Notes under the pieces: model-generated
Told to the model about the DNA's origin: nothing
The model's input: the letters and a program-made list of their open reading frames with translations, nothing else
The model's database searches: none
Assembly: GCA_020629335.1 (NCBI GenBank)
Contig: JAHDDN010000206.1
Coordinates: 1,980-9,066, forward strand
DNA from: Chitinophagales bacterium
GTDB lineage: Bacteria > Bacteroidota > Bacteroidia > Chitinophagales > UBA2359
Reading direction: 5' to 3'
DNA: 7,087 bases
Position numbers and translations under genes: made by a program
In this document: one piece after another, positions 1 to 5,065 of the stretch
Position numbering within the stretch: position 1 is the stretch's first letter
Layout of the letters: each line of letters begins with the position of its first letter

Positions 1-726
1 GAAAATTACAATAACTGGAGCAAGCAGTGGCGACTCGTTACGGAAAAGTACGCCCAGACTATTAATGCAGTAGAACACTACAAAGAACGCTCGAAGGACG
101 CTTTTTACTTTTGGAACAATGACAAACAAGAGCGCAAAGTGGATGCTTACATTCTCTTCTCATTCCTCTATACCTTCTTAAAAACCTTCATTGATAGCAA
201 AGCTAAAAAACGATTTAAAGCACATCATGCAGAAGATGCTCGAAAGCTTCTTTTAGACGTCTTAGATTTTTGTATTGACTGTTTTAAAGACTTGGATTTT
301 CAAAGGCAAGCTAATGCAGTTGGAGACGGTAGAAAAAATCTAAGCCAAACAAAAAGCGTCGTCAAAATCATCTACCAAACTTTTTTAACGGTGGAATCAA
401 TGACAAATCAAAAGGATTTGACGGATAAACTTTCCATGTTTTTAGCAGACCAAAGAATACTAATTAACTTACTTAGAATGATAGCAGACGGTGCTAACGA
501 ATACCGTTCTAATGAATTTTACGCTCAAATGTTAGGAGTCATCAGAGCGATACAAAAAAACGGATTAGCTAATACGGAATTGATCCCAGAGGAGGAGTAT
601 AATAGCTTGATGCTTGATTTTGTGAAAATATCACTTTTCGCTATTGCAGAAAATCGAATTAACAGCGCATCACCAATGACTGAAAGTTTCGTTGAAAGTC
701 GGCTGAGGGGTCAGGTAGTGGCATAA
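1..726 (+). CDS. Unrecognised helical protein, 5' end outside the window
   Basis: The frame is open from base 1 to the TAA at 724-726, giving 241 visible codons. The 46 codons before the GTG at 139 contain no stop and look like protein (rich in Trp, Tyr, Lys and Glu), so 139 is probably an internal valine and the real start lies to the left. I do not recognise the family. The visible part looks mostly alpha-helical, with a hydrophobic aromatic stretch near the GTG (DAYILFSFLYTFLKTFIDSK), several amphipathic helices and no clear signal peptide or catalytic motif. The C-terminus is short and polar. The next gene on the same strand, a helix-turn-helix protein, starts 91 bp downstream, so they may be co-transcribed up to the terminator at 1443. 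It could be an accessory plasmid or phage protein. Coding status is well supported; function is unknown. Confidence 0.75.
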   Translation, partial: ENYNNWSKQWRLVTEKYAQTINAVEHYKERSKDAFYFWNNDKQERKVDAYILFSFLYTFLKTFIDSKAKKRFKAHHAEDARKLLLDVLDFCIDCFKDLDFQRQANAVGDGRKNLSQTKSVVKIIYQTFLTVESMTNQKDLTDKLSMFLADQRILINLLRMIADGANEYRSNEFYAQMLGVIRAIQKNGLANTELIPEEEYNSLMLDFVKISLFAIAENRINSASPMTESFVESRLRGQVVA

Positions 727-817
727 AAAATGCGCATCATTTGGAAGTCGGAAATAACAGGAAAGTTAGGAGACTTGGACAATGATACGCCCCCAAAATT
801 AAGTAAAAAAAATTAGA

Positions 818-1411
818 ATGAAATTCAAAGAAAAGAAAGCTAAGAAGATTATTGCAAAGCATGGTTTGTCTAGTAATACGCTCAACACTTGGAAGCATCG
901 ACAAGCGATACCTGACAGGTACGATAAGCGTAAAAATTACGTGAAGCGTTCGCCCATCACAGGCGACGCCCTTCTAAGAGCTAATAGATTGTTGAGAGTT
1001 GGCTGGATATGCTGGAAGCACTTAAAAATCAATCAAAATCAAATTACAGCACATAAAGCGAAAAGGAACAATCTTGATTTAGTGGCTTATGACTCGCTTG
1101 TTAGCCAAATTAAAGAAGTCGGCTTTTTATTGCTACCTTATATCAATACTGGAGATAAGTGTGAATTATTACGCATCATAGAAGATAAGCGAATCAAGCA
1201 CACTAACTTATTTCCTGCTATGTTTTACCGATTTTTTGCCACTGTCAAAAAAGGGGAAGAACTGGAGCCAATGGTAGCTAAACAATTTCATACAGAAGTC
1301 AAACGCCAATATAGCTACCTATCTAAAATCATTGAAGATTTACCCCGTATCAGTAAGATAAGATCAAAGCAAAAAAAGAGAATGGAAATGAATGTTGAAT
1401 TTCATTCTTAG
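818..1411 (+). CDS. Small basic helix-turn-helix protein
   Basis: The product is 197 aa and strongly basic. The start is forced: in-frame TAA at 800-802 leaves ATG 818 as the first usable start, with no Shine-Dalgarno but an A-rich leader as is common in Bacteroidota. Residues about 7-36 (KKAKKIIAKHGLSSNTLNTW, then KHRQAIPDRY) look like a lambda-repressor/Cro-type helix-turn-helix: an alpha helix, a Gly turn, a recognition helix (SSNTLNTWKHR) and the 'IP-RY' tail typical of phage and plasmid regulators. The rest (about 60-197) is helical, Lys/Arg-rich, with no known domain that I can name. It ends just before a strong terminator. A role as transcriptional regulator or replicon-maintenance DNA-binding protein is inferred from the N-terminus only; the long C-terminal part may bind nucleic acid or oligomerise. 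Confidence 0.75.
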   Translation: MKFKEKKAKKIIAKHGLSSNTLNTWKHRQAIPDRYDKRKNYVKRSPITGDALLRANRLLRVGWICWKHLKINQNQITAHKAKRNNLDLVAYDSLVSQIKEVGFLLLPYINTGDKCELLRIIEDKRIKHTNLFPAMFYRFFATVKKGEELEPMVAKQFHTEVKRQYSYLSKIIEDLPRISKIRSKQKKRMEMNVEFHS

Positions 1412-1442
1412 TCCTTTGATGTATTTTTGACGTAGATAATTT

Positions 1443-1480
1443 AGCCTCCTCTTTTCCGATAGATTAGAGGAGGCTTTTTT
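1443..1480 (+). terminator. Rho-independent terminator after the helix-turn-helix gene
   Basis: A perfect 10-bp stem (AGCCTCCTCT at 1443-1452, AGAGGAGGCT at 1466-1475) with a 13-nt loop is followed by six T. It lies 31 bp after the stop at 1411 and ends the rightward transcript. A third copy of one arm, GCCTCCTC at 1493-1500, could compete for the GAGGAGGC arm. Confidence 0.9.
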
Positions 1481-1500
1481 GTCTCCAGTGCGGCCTCCTC

Positions 1501-1557
1501 AAAAGTTGCCAACAACAGCAGGTTTATTTCGCTTTTTTTTTAGATCGTTGTTAGGCA
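1501..1557 (-). terminator. Possible weak terminator of the parA operon
   Basis: On the minus strand, TGCCTAACAAC (1557-1547) can pair with GTTGTTGGCA (1516-1507), with one bulged base and a loop of about 30 nt, followed by ACTTTTG. It sits about 60 bp after the end of the par operon. The loop is long and the T-run short, so this is tentative. The rest of 1481-1614 shows nothing else that I can name. Confidence 0.3.
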
Positions 1558-1614
1558 GGTCTTTACGGTTATTGGGGTAAATCGTTGATAGAGGCTAAGT
1601 CTCTTACTTTTTGG

Positions 1615-1944
1615 CTACTTGGTTTTGATTTGATACTTTTTTTCAAAGCTATCTAAATAAGCCTTGATAGCTTCATTGATAAATAAATCCTGCAAGTCAA
1701 TTTCCTTTAAATCTAAAGCGTGAGCGATGCCGACCGCCTTTATTAGTCGCTTTTTCAATAGAGGGTCCATCTTAACCATTTTAACCTTCCATTCGTCAGG
1801 AATACGCTTTGTCGGTCCTGTCTTTTTATTCGACTTATCTTTTTTCTTAGTAGACTTCATTGTCACATTAAGTGCGCTTGTGTCTACTTCTAAATCACTA
1901 GGTACCTTTACCGTTTCTTTTTCTTTTTCGTTGTTCCTTGCCAT
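1615..1944 (-). CDS. Small basic ParB-like partner, probable ribbon-helix-helix DNA-binding protein
   Basis: The product is 109 aa. Residues 1-47 are charged and disordered-looking (Lys/Glu/Thr-rich, with KKKDKSNKK near 33-41). Residues about 52-97 look like a ribbon-helix-helix: a short strand (WKVKMVKMD), a helix (PLLKKRLIKAVGIAHALD) and a second helix (LQDLFINEAIKAYLDSF). This architecture, a flexible basic tail plus a C-terminal RHH fold, is known for centromere-binding proteins of type Ib partition systems (ParG, omega, and similar families), which bind short repeats upstream of parA, stimulate the ParA ATPase and repress the operon. Its ATG shares a base with the parA stop (TAATG), pointing to translational coupling. 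The family assignment comes from gene order, size and fold pattern, not from a specific sequence match. An open frame on the opposite strand is a shadow. Confidence 0.75.
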   Translation of the reverse strand: MARNNEKEKETVKVPSDLEVDTSALNVTMKSTKKKDKSNKKTGPTKRIPDEWKVKMVKMDPLLKKRLIKAVGIAHALDLKEIDLQDLFINEAIKAYLDSFEKKYQIKTK

Positions 1945-2540
1945 TATATTAAGTTTTGTAAAATCTCGTTCGCCAATTGGTTTAACTCGTTTATTGCTTG
2001 ACGATTTTTAGCCTTATAGATATTGATTGACTGACTAATACTATCACTATACACAATGCGGTTTTTTATAACAGTTTTCAAAATTGGAATATCATGTTCC
2101 ATTAACATCTTCTTTGTTTCTGCAATTGCATTCGTATTGCTTTGCACCATATTAAGCACCACCACCGCCTTAGTATCTGTATTAGCTTGAATATATCGAA
2201 AAGTTTTTATCGTGCTTACAGCGTCAAAAATAGACGGTTTACAAGGCATAATAATAATATTACTCATTTGCAGAACTTCCAAAGTATCTGCCACGATTTG
2301 AGGGGGCATGTCTGCAATAATAATCTTATGCTCCAGATCTGAAATATCTTTAATAGAACATTCCACTAAAGGCAGATTATAAGACGGTATTAATTTAGCT
2401 ATATTAGTAAGCGATCTTTGAGGGTCCACGTCTATAATACCAACCTTTGCAGTTTTTGCATAGGCGTGTGTAAGCATTACAGAAAGAGTTGACTTCCCCA
2501 ATCCTCCTTTGTTATTGAAAAGCGTTATCAATGCTGGCAT
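1944..2540 (-). CDS. parA: ParA-family partition ATPase
   Basis: The product is 198 aa, the short type that lacks an N-terminal helix-turn-helix (class Ib / VirC1-like). The sequence shows the deviant Walker A motif KGGLGKST at residues 11-18 with its signature first lysine, then GIIDVDPQRS at 34-43 (Walker A' with D37 and the DPQ triplet), Walker B IIIADMPP with D77, and MPCKPSIFDAV, a typical ParA motif. ParA ATPases bind DNA non-specifically as ATP dimers and move a centromere-bound partner over the nucleoid to segregate low-copy replicons. The start at 2540 is the only ATG that keeps the Walker A motif at the usual position. The partner gene overlaps the stop by one base. The upstream DNA carries heptad repeats. 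A close TAATTTTG (minus strand, 2552-2545) could be a -7 element, which would make the mRNA almost leaderless, but I see no good -33 element. Confidence 0.93.
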   Translation of the reverse strand: MPALITLFNNKGGLGKSTLSVMLTHAYAKTAKVGIIDVDPQRSLTNIAKLIPSYNLPLVECSIKDISDLEHKIIIADMPPQIVADTLEVLQMSNIIIMPCKPSIFDAVSTIKTFRYIQANTDTKAVVVLNMVQSNTNAIAETKKMLMEHDIPILKTVIKNRIVYSDSISQSINIYKAKNRQAINELNQLANEILQNLI

Positions 2541-2617
2541 ACTACAAAATTAACAAAACTTATTTAAACTCGTTTATTATTGTTCTATTGTATTAATGTT
2601 ATTAATATTAGTTAATA

Positions 2618-2681
2618 TTGTTTATACTCACACAAACAAGCTTAACTTGTTTAGATTGTTTAATTTGTTTACTTTTGTTTA
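2618..2681. repeat. TTGTTTA heptad array, candidate partition site and operator
   Basis: TTGTTTA occurs at 2618, 2647, 2656, 2665 and 2675; the last four are spaced 9, 9 and 10 bp, close to one helical turn. AAACAAG (2634-2640) and CTTGTTT (2646-2652) form a perfect 7-bp inverted repeat with a 5-bp spacer that includes the second heptad. The array lies between parA and the divergent rightward transcript. In type Ib partition systems the RHH partner binds short tandem repeats in just this place, so I infer a centromere that doubles as operator. The sequence is AT-rich, so some repetition could be chance. The surrounding 2541-2690 holds no gene. Confidence 0.55.
2646..2677 (+). promoter_or_regulatory. 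Bacteroidota-type promoter for the rightward membrane-protein transcript
   Basis: CTTG at 2646-2649, a 20-nt spacer and TACTTTTG at 2670-2677 fit the known Bacteroidota consensus (TTTG or TTG, 19-21 nt, TAnnTTTG). Transcription would start near 2683. Both elements lie inside the TTGTTTA array, so binding of the partition partner would be expected to block it. Confidence 0.6.
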
Positions 2682-2687
2682 GAAAAT

Positions 2688-2724
2688 AAAAAAAGCCCTT
2701 GCATACTGACATTATGCAAGGGCT
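2688..2724 (-). terminator. Minus-strand terminator shielding the par operon; hairpin in the rightward leader
   Basis: A perfect 12-bp stem (2694-2705 with 2713-2724) and 7-nt loop is followed, on the minus strand, by six T (plus-strand A-run 2688-2693). It would stop leftward transcripts before they enter the par region. Read rightward it lacks a T-run, so it would be a stable hairpin in the 5' leader. Confidence 0.75.
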
Positions 2725-2730
2725 AAAATC

Positions 2731-2743
2731 TTGATAATATCAA
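2731..2743. repeat. Short perfect palindrome upstream of the small ORF
   Basis: TTGATA, one central A, then TATCAA make a 13-bp perfect palindrome, 12 bp before the ATG at 2755. It overlaps the 17-nt direct repeat by five bases. It may be an operator or a short hairpin; chance is possible in AT-rich DNA. Confidence 0.35.
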
Positions 2744-2755
2744 AATTCTATACAA
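2739..2755 (+). repeat. 17-nt direct repeat, copy 1, ending at the small ORF start
   Basis: ATCAAAATTCTATACAA is identical to 2883-2899, 144 bp away. Here its last base is the A of the ATG at 2755. Both copies sit directly before a start codon, which suggests a duplicated translation-initiation region. Confidence 0.8.
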
Positions 2756-2853
2756 TGACAAATATAAGCTATTTCAGCAACAAAAGCCCCCCTACCCCAC
2801 TAAATTACTTTTCAAATTTCATTGACACCACGCCACCACCATCTCCTAACTGA
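2755..2853 (+). CDS. Small proline-rich ORF (32 aa), possible leader peptide
   Basis: ATG 2755 to TGA 2851-2853 encodes 32 residues (MTNISYFSNKSPPTPLNYFS, then NFIDTTPPPSPN). It is the first ORF after the promoter at 2646-2677 and uses the same 17-nt upstream sequence as the 121-aa gene. The end is notable: codons CCA CCA CCA TCT CCT give PPPSP, and the stop codon lies in the loop of a hairpin (2842-2863). Triple-proline tracts are known to slow ribosomes unless EF-P helps, so a leader peptide controlling the downstream gene is plausible (inference). It could also be a non-coding leader that is open by chance, since the proline codons coincide with a DNA repeat found elsewhere in the window. 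Without homologues, coding status is uncertain. Confidence 0.4.
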   Translation: MTNISYFSNKSPPTPLNYFSNFIDTTPPPSPN

Positions 2854-2863
2854 CAATAGGAGA
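2842..2863 (+). promoter_or_regulatory. Hairpin over the small ORF stop, possible attenuator
   Basis: TCTCCTA (2842-2848) pairs with TAGGAGA (2857-2863) around an 8-nt loop holding the TGA. GGGGCTTT at 2867-2874 can instead pair with AAAGCCCC at 2783-2790 inside the small ORF. The following sequence, CTTTATTTC, is only weakly T-rich, so intrinsic termination would be partial at best. Confidence 0.4.
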
Positions 2864-2882
2864 GGAGGGGCTTTATTTCAAA

Positions 2883-2899
2883 ATCAAAATTCTATACAA
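2883..2899 (+). repeat. 17-nt direct repeat, copy 2, before the 121-aa gene
   Basis: Identical to 2739-2755. Here it ends 3 bases before ATG 2903, supporting that start over the upstream in-frame ATG at 2822. Confidence 0.8.
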
Positions 2900-2902
2900 A
2901 AA

Positions 2903-3268
2903 ATGGCAACTAAAAGAAGAACAACAGCAAGCAGAACAACAAGAAAAAGTAAAGCAAGTAGCAACAAAAATACATACTTTGATAAAGCACTCGCTTACTT
3001 AATTGTGAGCATCGTAGTTTATGGATGCTTTATTTATAATCCGAACGAAGACCCGTTACAAGGAGAAACTTACGGCCAAAGATTAAGAAGCGAACGAGAC
3101 GCCTATCAAAAAGGAATAGATATTTATGACTATCGAAATAAAGACGATGTAAGACGCTACAACCGTAGCAGGTCCGCAGGTAGTCCAAGTTATTATAATA
3201 GCAGAAACGGAGGCTACGCTGAACGTGGCAGGAGCAGAAGGTACAGCAGCAGTATATACAGAAAATAA
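2903..3268 (+). CDS. Small basic single-span membrane protein, unrecognised
   Basis: The product is 121 aa. I chose ATG 2903 because the 17-nt repeat that precedes the small ORF also sits just before it, and because the longer frame from 2822 would run through the upstream hairpin. Residues 1-23 are Lys/Arg/Thr/Ser-rich, 29-45 (ALAYLIVSIVVYGCFIY) are one membrane span, and 46-121 are hydrophilic. The tail is rich in Tyr, Arg, Ser and Gly (YYNSRNGGYAERGRSRRYSS), looks disordered and may bind nucleic acid or wall components. The positive-inside rule suggests a cytoplasmic N-terminus, though the tail is basic too. I do not recognise the family. It is followed by an intrinsic terminator and then the four-span membrane protein, so the two probably form a functional pair. 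Coding is likely but not certain. Confidence 0.65.
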   Translation: MATKRRTTASRTTRKSKASSNKNTYFDKALAYLIVSIVVYGCFIYNPNEDPLQGETYGQRLRSERDAYQKGIDIYDYRNKDDVRRYNRSRSAGSPSYYNSRNGGYAERGRSRRYSSSIYRK

Positions 3269-3282
3269 CATTTACCCACCAG

Positions 3283-3316
3283 AGGAGGAGGCACCACCCG
3301 TACCTCCTCCTTTTTT
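3283..3316 (+). terminator. Intrinsic terminator between the two membrane-protein genes
   Basis: A perfect 9-bp stem (AGGAGGAGG at 3283-3291, CCTCCTCCT at 3303-3311) with an 11-nt loop leads into six T (3311-3316). It lies only 14 bp before ATG 3330 and no promoter is visible between, so it may be leaky or regulated rather than a simple end of transcript. The arms belong to the GAGGAGG repeat family. Confidence 0.75.
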
Positions 3317-3329
3317 CAATCATATCATT

Positions 3330-4466
3330 ATGAAATCATCATACCATTACCTTAATATTTTAGGCTGGATTATAGCAGGTTTAACGACTGTTTTAGGCTG
3401 TATTGGTATTACATCAATAGCAAGTGCCAACGGCGTACAGCTTCCATATATCGGGCTTATTGCGCTTTTTTTTTATGCCTTCTTAGAAATAGGTAAAAGG
3501 ATCCTTTTTAAAGATTTAGGCAAAGCTATTTCCACCAATCAAAAATCCATCTCAATCATGTTAGCATTATTCACCATCATCATAACCGCCCTACTCATTT
3601 ACTTTTCATTTGAGGGGGCCAAAAAGGCGTTTTACTCCTCCGATATTTGGCAGACAGTAACCGCTCACAATTTACTGGAGCAACAAATGGACAGCCTTAT
3701 CTCCTCCATTGACAACTCACTTACTCACATTGATAGCAAGATTGAGAATTATGTGAGCATACAGGACGCTTACAAGGAAAAAACAGGCTTCACAGTTACG
3801 CAACATCATCAAAGTGATATTGCACAATTGAGAAAAGAAAAATTAAGGCTCTACGATGAAAAGCAGATCATCAGAAATGACTATAAGGAACGTATTGCCA
3901 CCAGCTCCTCCTCCAAAGATCGTGCAGGGGGCAAACTCGCTTACATTAGTCTATTGCTGGAGTCGCTTCTCATTGCTATACTTGCTTATCTGTCTTATTA
4001 TCGACACCATGCCACCACCACCTCCTCCAGCAAAGAAGTTAAGGAGGCAGAAGCTCCAAAGGAACCACAGCTAAAAAAAATCTTCACAGGGGCAAAATTA
4101 GAAGCATATAGAGACGATCAGAACCAACTCGCAGCAGTGGCCCAAAGTCAAAAAATTGGCTTTGAAATGGTGCAGAATGGAGGAGGCAGAAATGGAGAAA
4201 GTGCGCCCCCAATCATTGCCACCATTACCTCCAGAAGTGCCACCACTGCCACCACCTCCTCCTCCAAAACTGGAGATAATGGTGGCGAAATCTTGACGCT
4301 AAGACGTGCTAAATCTGACTTGTCGAAATATAAAGGCAGAAGTCAAACGGCAACCGTCAAGGCTCGAATAAAGTATAATAGTCATCTTATTAACTTGATG
4401 GAAAAGCAAGGCATTAAGCAGATGCTTAAACCTGTCTTTGTCCTAGCCCACTGGCAAGGTGGATAA
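3330..4466 (+). CDS. Four-span membrane protein with a coiled-coil loop, unrecognised
   Basis: The product is 378 aa from ATG 3330. An in-frame ATG at 3225 would add 35 residues, but those overlap the upstream gene and run through the terminator, so I prefer 3330. Likely membrane spans are at about 8-31, 38-54, 74-94 and 203-223. Between spans 3 and 4 is a helical, heptad-like coiled-coil region (about 108-190, including NLLEQQMDSLISSIDNSL and RKEKLRLYDEKQ). The C-terminal part (224-378) is hydrophilic with two Thr/Ser-rich runs (ATTTSSSKE, ATTATTSSSKT) and a basic helical end. A tandem-span, coiled-coil, span layout is seen in several mobile-element membrane proteins of unknown function such as the DUF4407 type, but I cannot assign a family. 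The Thr/Ser codons ACC and TCC differ from the AT-rich codon use nearby and come from the repeat family described separately. Entry exclusion, transfer or phage assembly are all possible. Confidence 0.8.
   Translation: MKSSYHYLNILGWIIAGLTTVLGCIGITSIASANGVQLPYIGLIALFFYAFLEIGKRILFKDLGKAISTNQKSISIMLALFTIIITALLIYFSFEGAKKAFYSSDIWQTVTAHNLLEQQMDSLISSIDNSLTHIDSKIENYVSIQDAYKEKTGFTVTQHHQSDIAQLRKEKLRLYDEKQIIRNDYKERIATSSSSKDRAGGKLAYISLLLESLLIAILAYLSYYRHHATTTSSSKEVKEAEAPKEPQLKKIFTGAKLEAYRDDQNQLAAVAQSQKIGFEMVQNGGGRNGESAPPIIATITSRSATTATTSSSKTGDNGGEILTLRRAKSDLSKYKGRSQTATVKARIKYNSHLINLMEKQGIKQMLKPVFVLAHWQGG
3897..4286 (+). repeat. Cluster of GCCACCA / CTCCTCC composite repeats
   Basis: GCCACCA occurs at 3897, 4011, 4218, 4239 and 4248, and its complement at 4280. 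Three copies are followed within a few bases by CTCCTCC (3906, 4022, 4257) and one by CCTCC (4229). Related copies lie outside the gene: 2832 (with CTCCT) and 3292 (CACCACC before CCTCCTCC in the terminator). Positions 2824-2847 and 4003-4026 match at 22 of 24 bases. In the gene the repeats encode AT(T)SSSK-like runs. Confidence 0.7.
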
Positions 4467-4709
4467 TAGAAATGATGTTTTTGAAATGAAAAAAAGGCAA
4501 GCCCCACATATATTTTTAAACACAAACTGTGAGCATTGAGGAGGCGAAAAAAATACAATTGTGCTATTTAGGAAATAGACGGCAAATGCTAAGTATATCA
4601 ATGTGTTAGACGTATTTTCAAGAACAGCAGTTTTATTTGTGGGGGCTAAAATATTTCAAAAGCAATTATTCTAAATTTGTAAAAGAGAAGAGTAGCAAGC
4701 TAAAAGGAA

Positions 4710-4736
4710 TTATTACGGTTTTCTTATTACGCTTTT
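4710..4736 (+). repeat. Tandem TTATTACG[G/C]TTTT pair
   Basis: Two 13-nt units at 4710-4722 and 4724-4736, 14 bp apart, differ at one base. The second runs into CGC followed by nine T. Two copies alone do not define iterons. Confidence 0.4.
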
Positions 4737-4794
4737 TTTTTCTTAATTTGAGGCGTCTTTTTAAATAAGGACAACAACGAATTTAATCATTATT

Positions 4795-4922
4795 TCATCA
4801 AAAATCATGATCAGCCGCTGAGGTGTAGATATGGATTTGATTTGAGTTTTAAAGGGGCTTTGTAGATAGCTTCAATCAAAAAAATCTGCTCACATCAGGC
4901 AAATGATTGTGATTTTTGATGA
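4795..4922. repeat. 13-bp perfect inverted repeat flanking 102 bp
   Basis: TCATCAAAAATCA (4795-4807) and TGATTTTTGATGA (4910-4922) are exact reverse complements. The enclosed DNA holds weaker pairings (TTGATT near 4836 with AATCAA near 4873) and AAAGGGGCTTT. It may be a cruciform, an origin stem, or paired protein sites. Confidence 0.6.
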
Positions 4923-4943
4923 TAATGATATCGGATTTATCTT

Positions 4944-4971
4944 AAAAAAAAAGGAACACATAATGTGTTCC
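4944..4971 (-). terminator. Strong minus-strand rho-independent terminator
   Basis: GGAACACA (4953-4960) and TGTGTTCC (4964-4971) form a perfect 8-bp stem with a 3-nt loop. On the minus strand it is followed directly by nine T (plus-strand A-run 4944-4952). No minus-strand protein gene lies upstream of it, so it most likely ends a non-coding transcript. Confidence 0.85.
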
Positions 4972-5065
4972 AATTTATTGTTTGCTATTCAAATGATGAG
5001 TGAATAGCCCCAAAGATAGCCAAGTTTATGGATTTGCCGCCTTACACTTGACTACTAACTAATAT
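4944..5065 (-). ncRNA. Predicted small RNA, about 120 nt, divergent from the primase gene
   Basis: A good promoter (5101-5070) and a strong terminator (4971-4944) face the same way with no ORF between. The predicted RNA would hold a GCUAUUCA/UGAAUAGC stem-loop (5008-4984, 9-nt loop), a weaker CAAGU/ACUUG pairing (5050-5021) and the terminator hairpin. Small structured RNAs beside replication genes commonly control copy number, either as antisense RNAs or by interference. Here it would be antisense only to transcripts that enter the primase gene from further left. The family is not recognised; the prediction rests on promoter, terminator and fold. Confidence 0.55.

Noticed and set aside
139..726. 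GTG at 139 as the start of the first gene
   Set aside because: The frame stays open and protein-like to base 1, so the gene is more likely cut by the window edge.
1727..2011. Open frame on the plus strand opposite parA and its partner
   Set aside because: It is a shadow of the minus-strand genes, runs across the end of parA, is hydrophobic by complementarity and has no promoter.
2142..2342. Small plus-strand frame opposite parA
   Set aside because: It is a His-rich antisense shadow of a well-supported ATPase gene.
2618..2681. CRISPR array in the repeat-rich parA upstream region
   Set aside because: Repeats are 7 bp with 2-3 bp between them, far too short for CRISPR repeats and spacers, and no cas gene is present.
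3030..3323. Two minus-strand frames opposite the 121-aa gene
   Set aside because: Their Cys/Tyr-rich composition is that of an antisense shadow, and no minus-strand promoter is visible.
3225..3329. Upstream in-frame start for the four-span membrane protein
   Set aside because: The extension overlaps the previous gene and reads through the terminator stem; ATG 3330 follows the terminator and begins just before the first membrane span.
3903..3905. CCACCAGC near 3899, the complement of the E. coli Chi octamer
   Set aside because: A single copy within a broader repeat; E. coli Chi is not known to act in Bacteroidota.
3856..4074. 72-codon overlapping frame with a hydrophobic stretch and a Pro run, reminiscent of nested spanin (Rz1) genes
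   Set aside because: It has no lipobox or signal peptide, the host gene is not Rz-like, and the proline run is explained by the CCACCACCTCCTCC repeat.
4486..4539. 17-codon ORF after the four-span gene
   Set aside because: Too short, with no start context or conserved feature to support coding.
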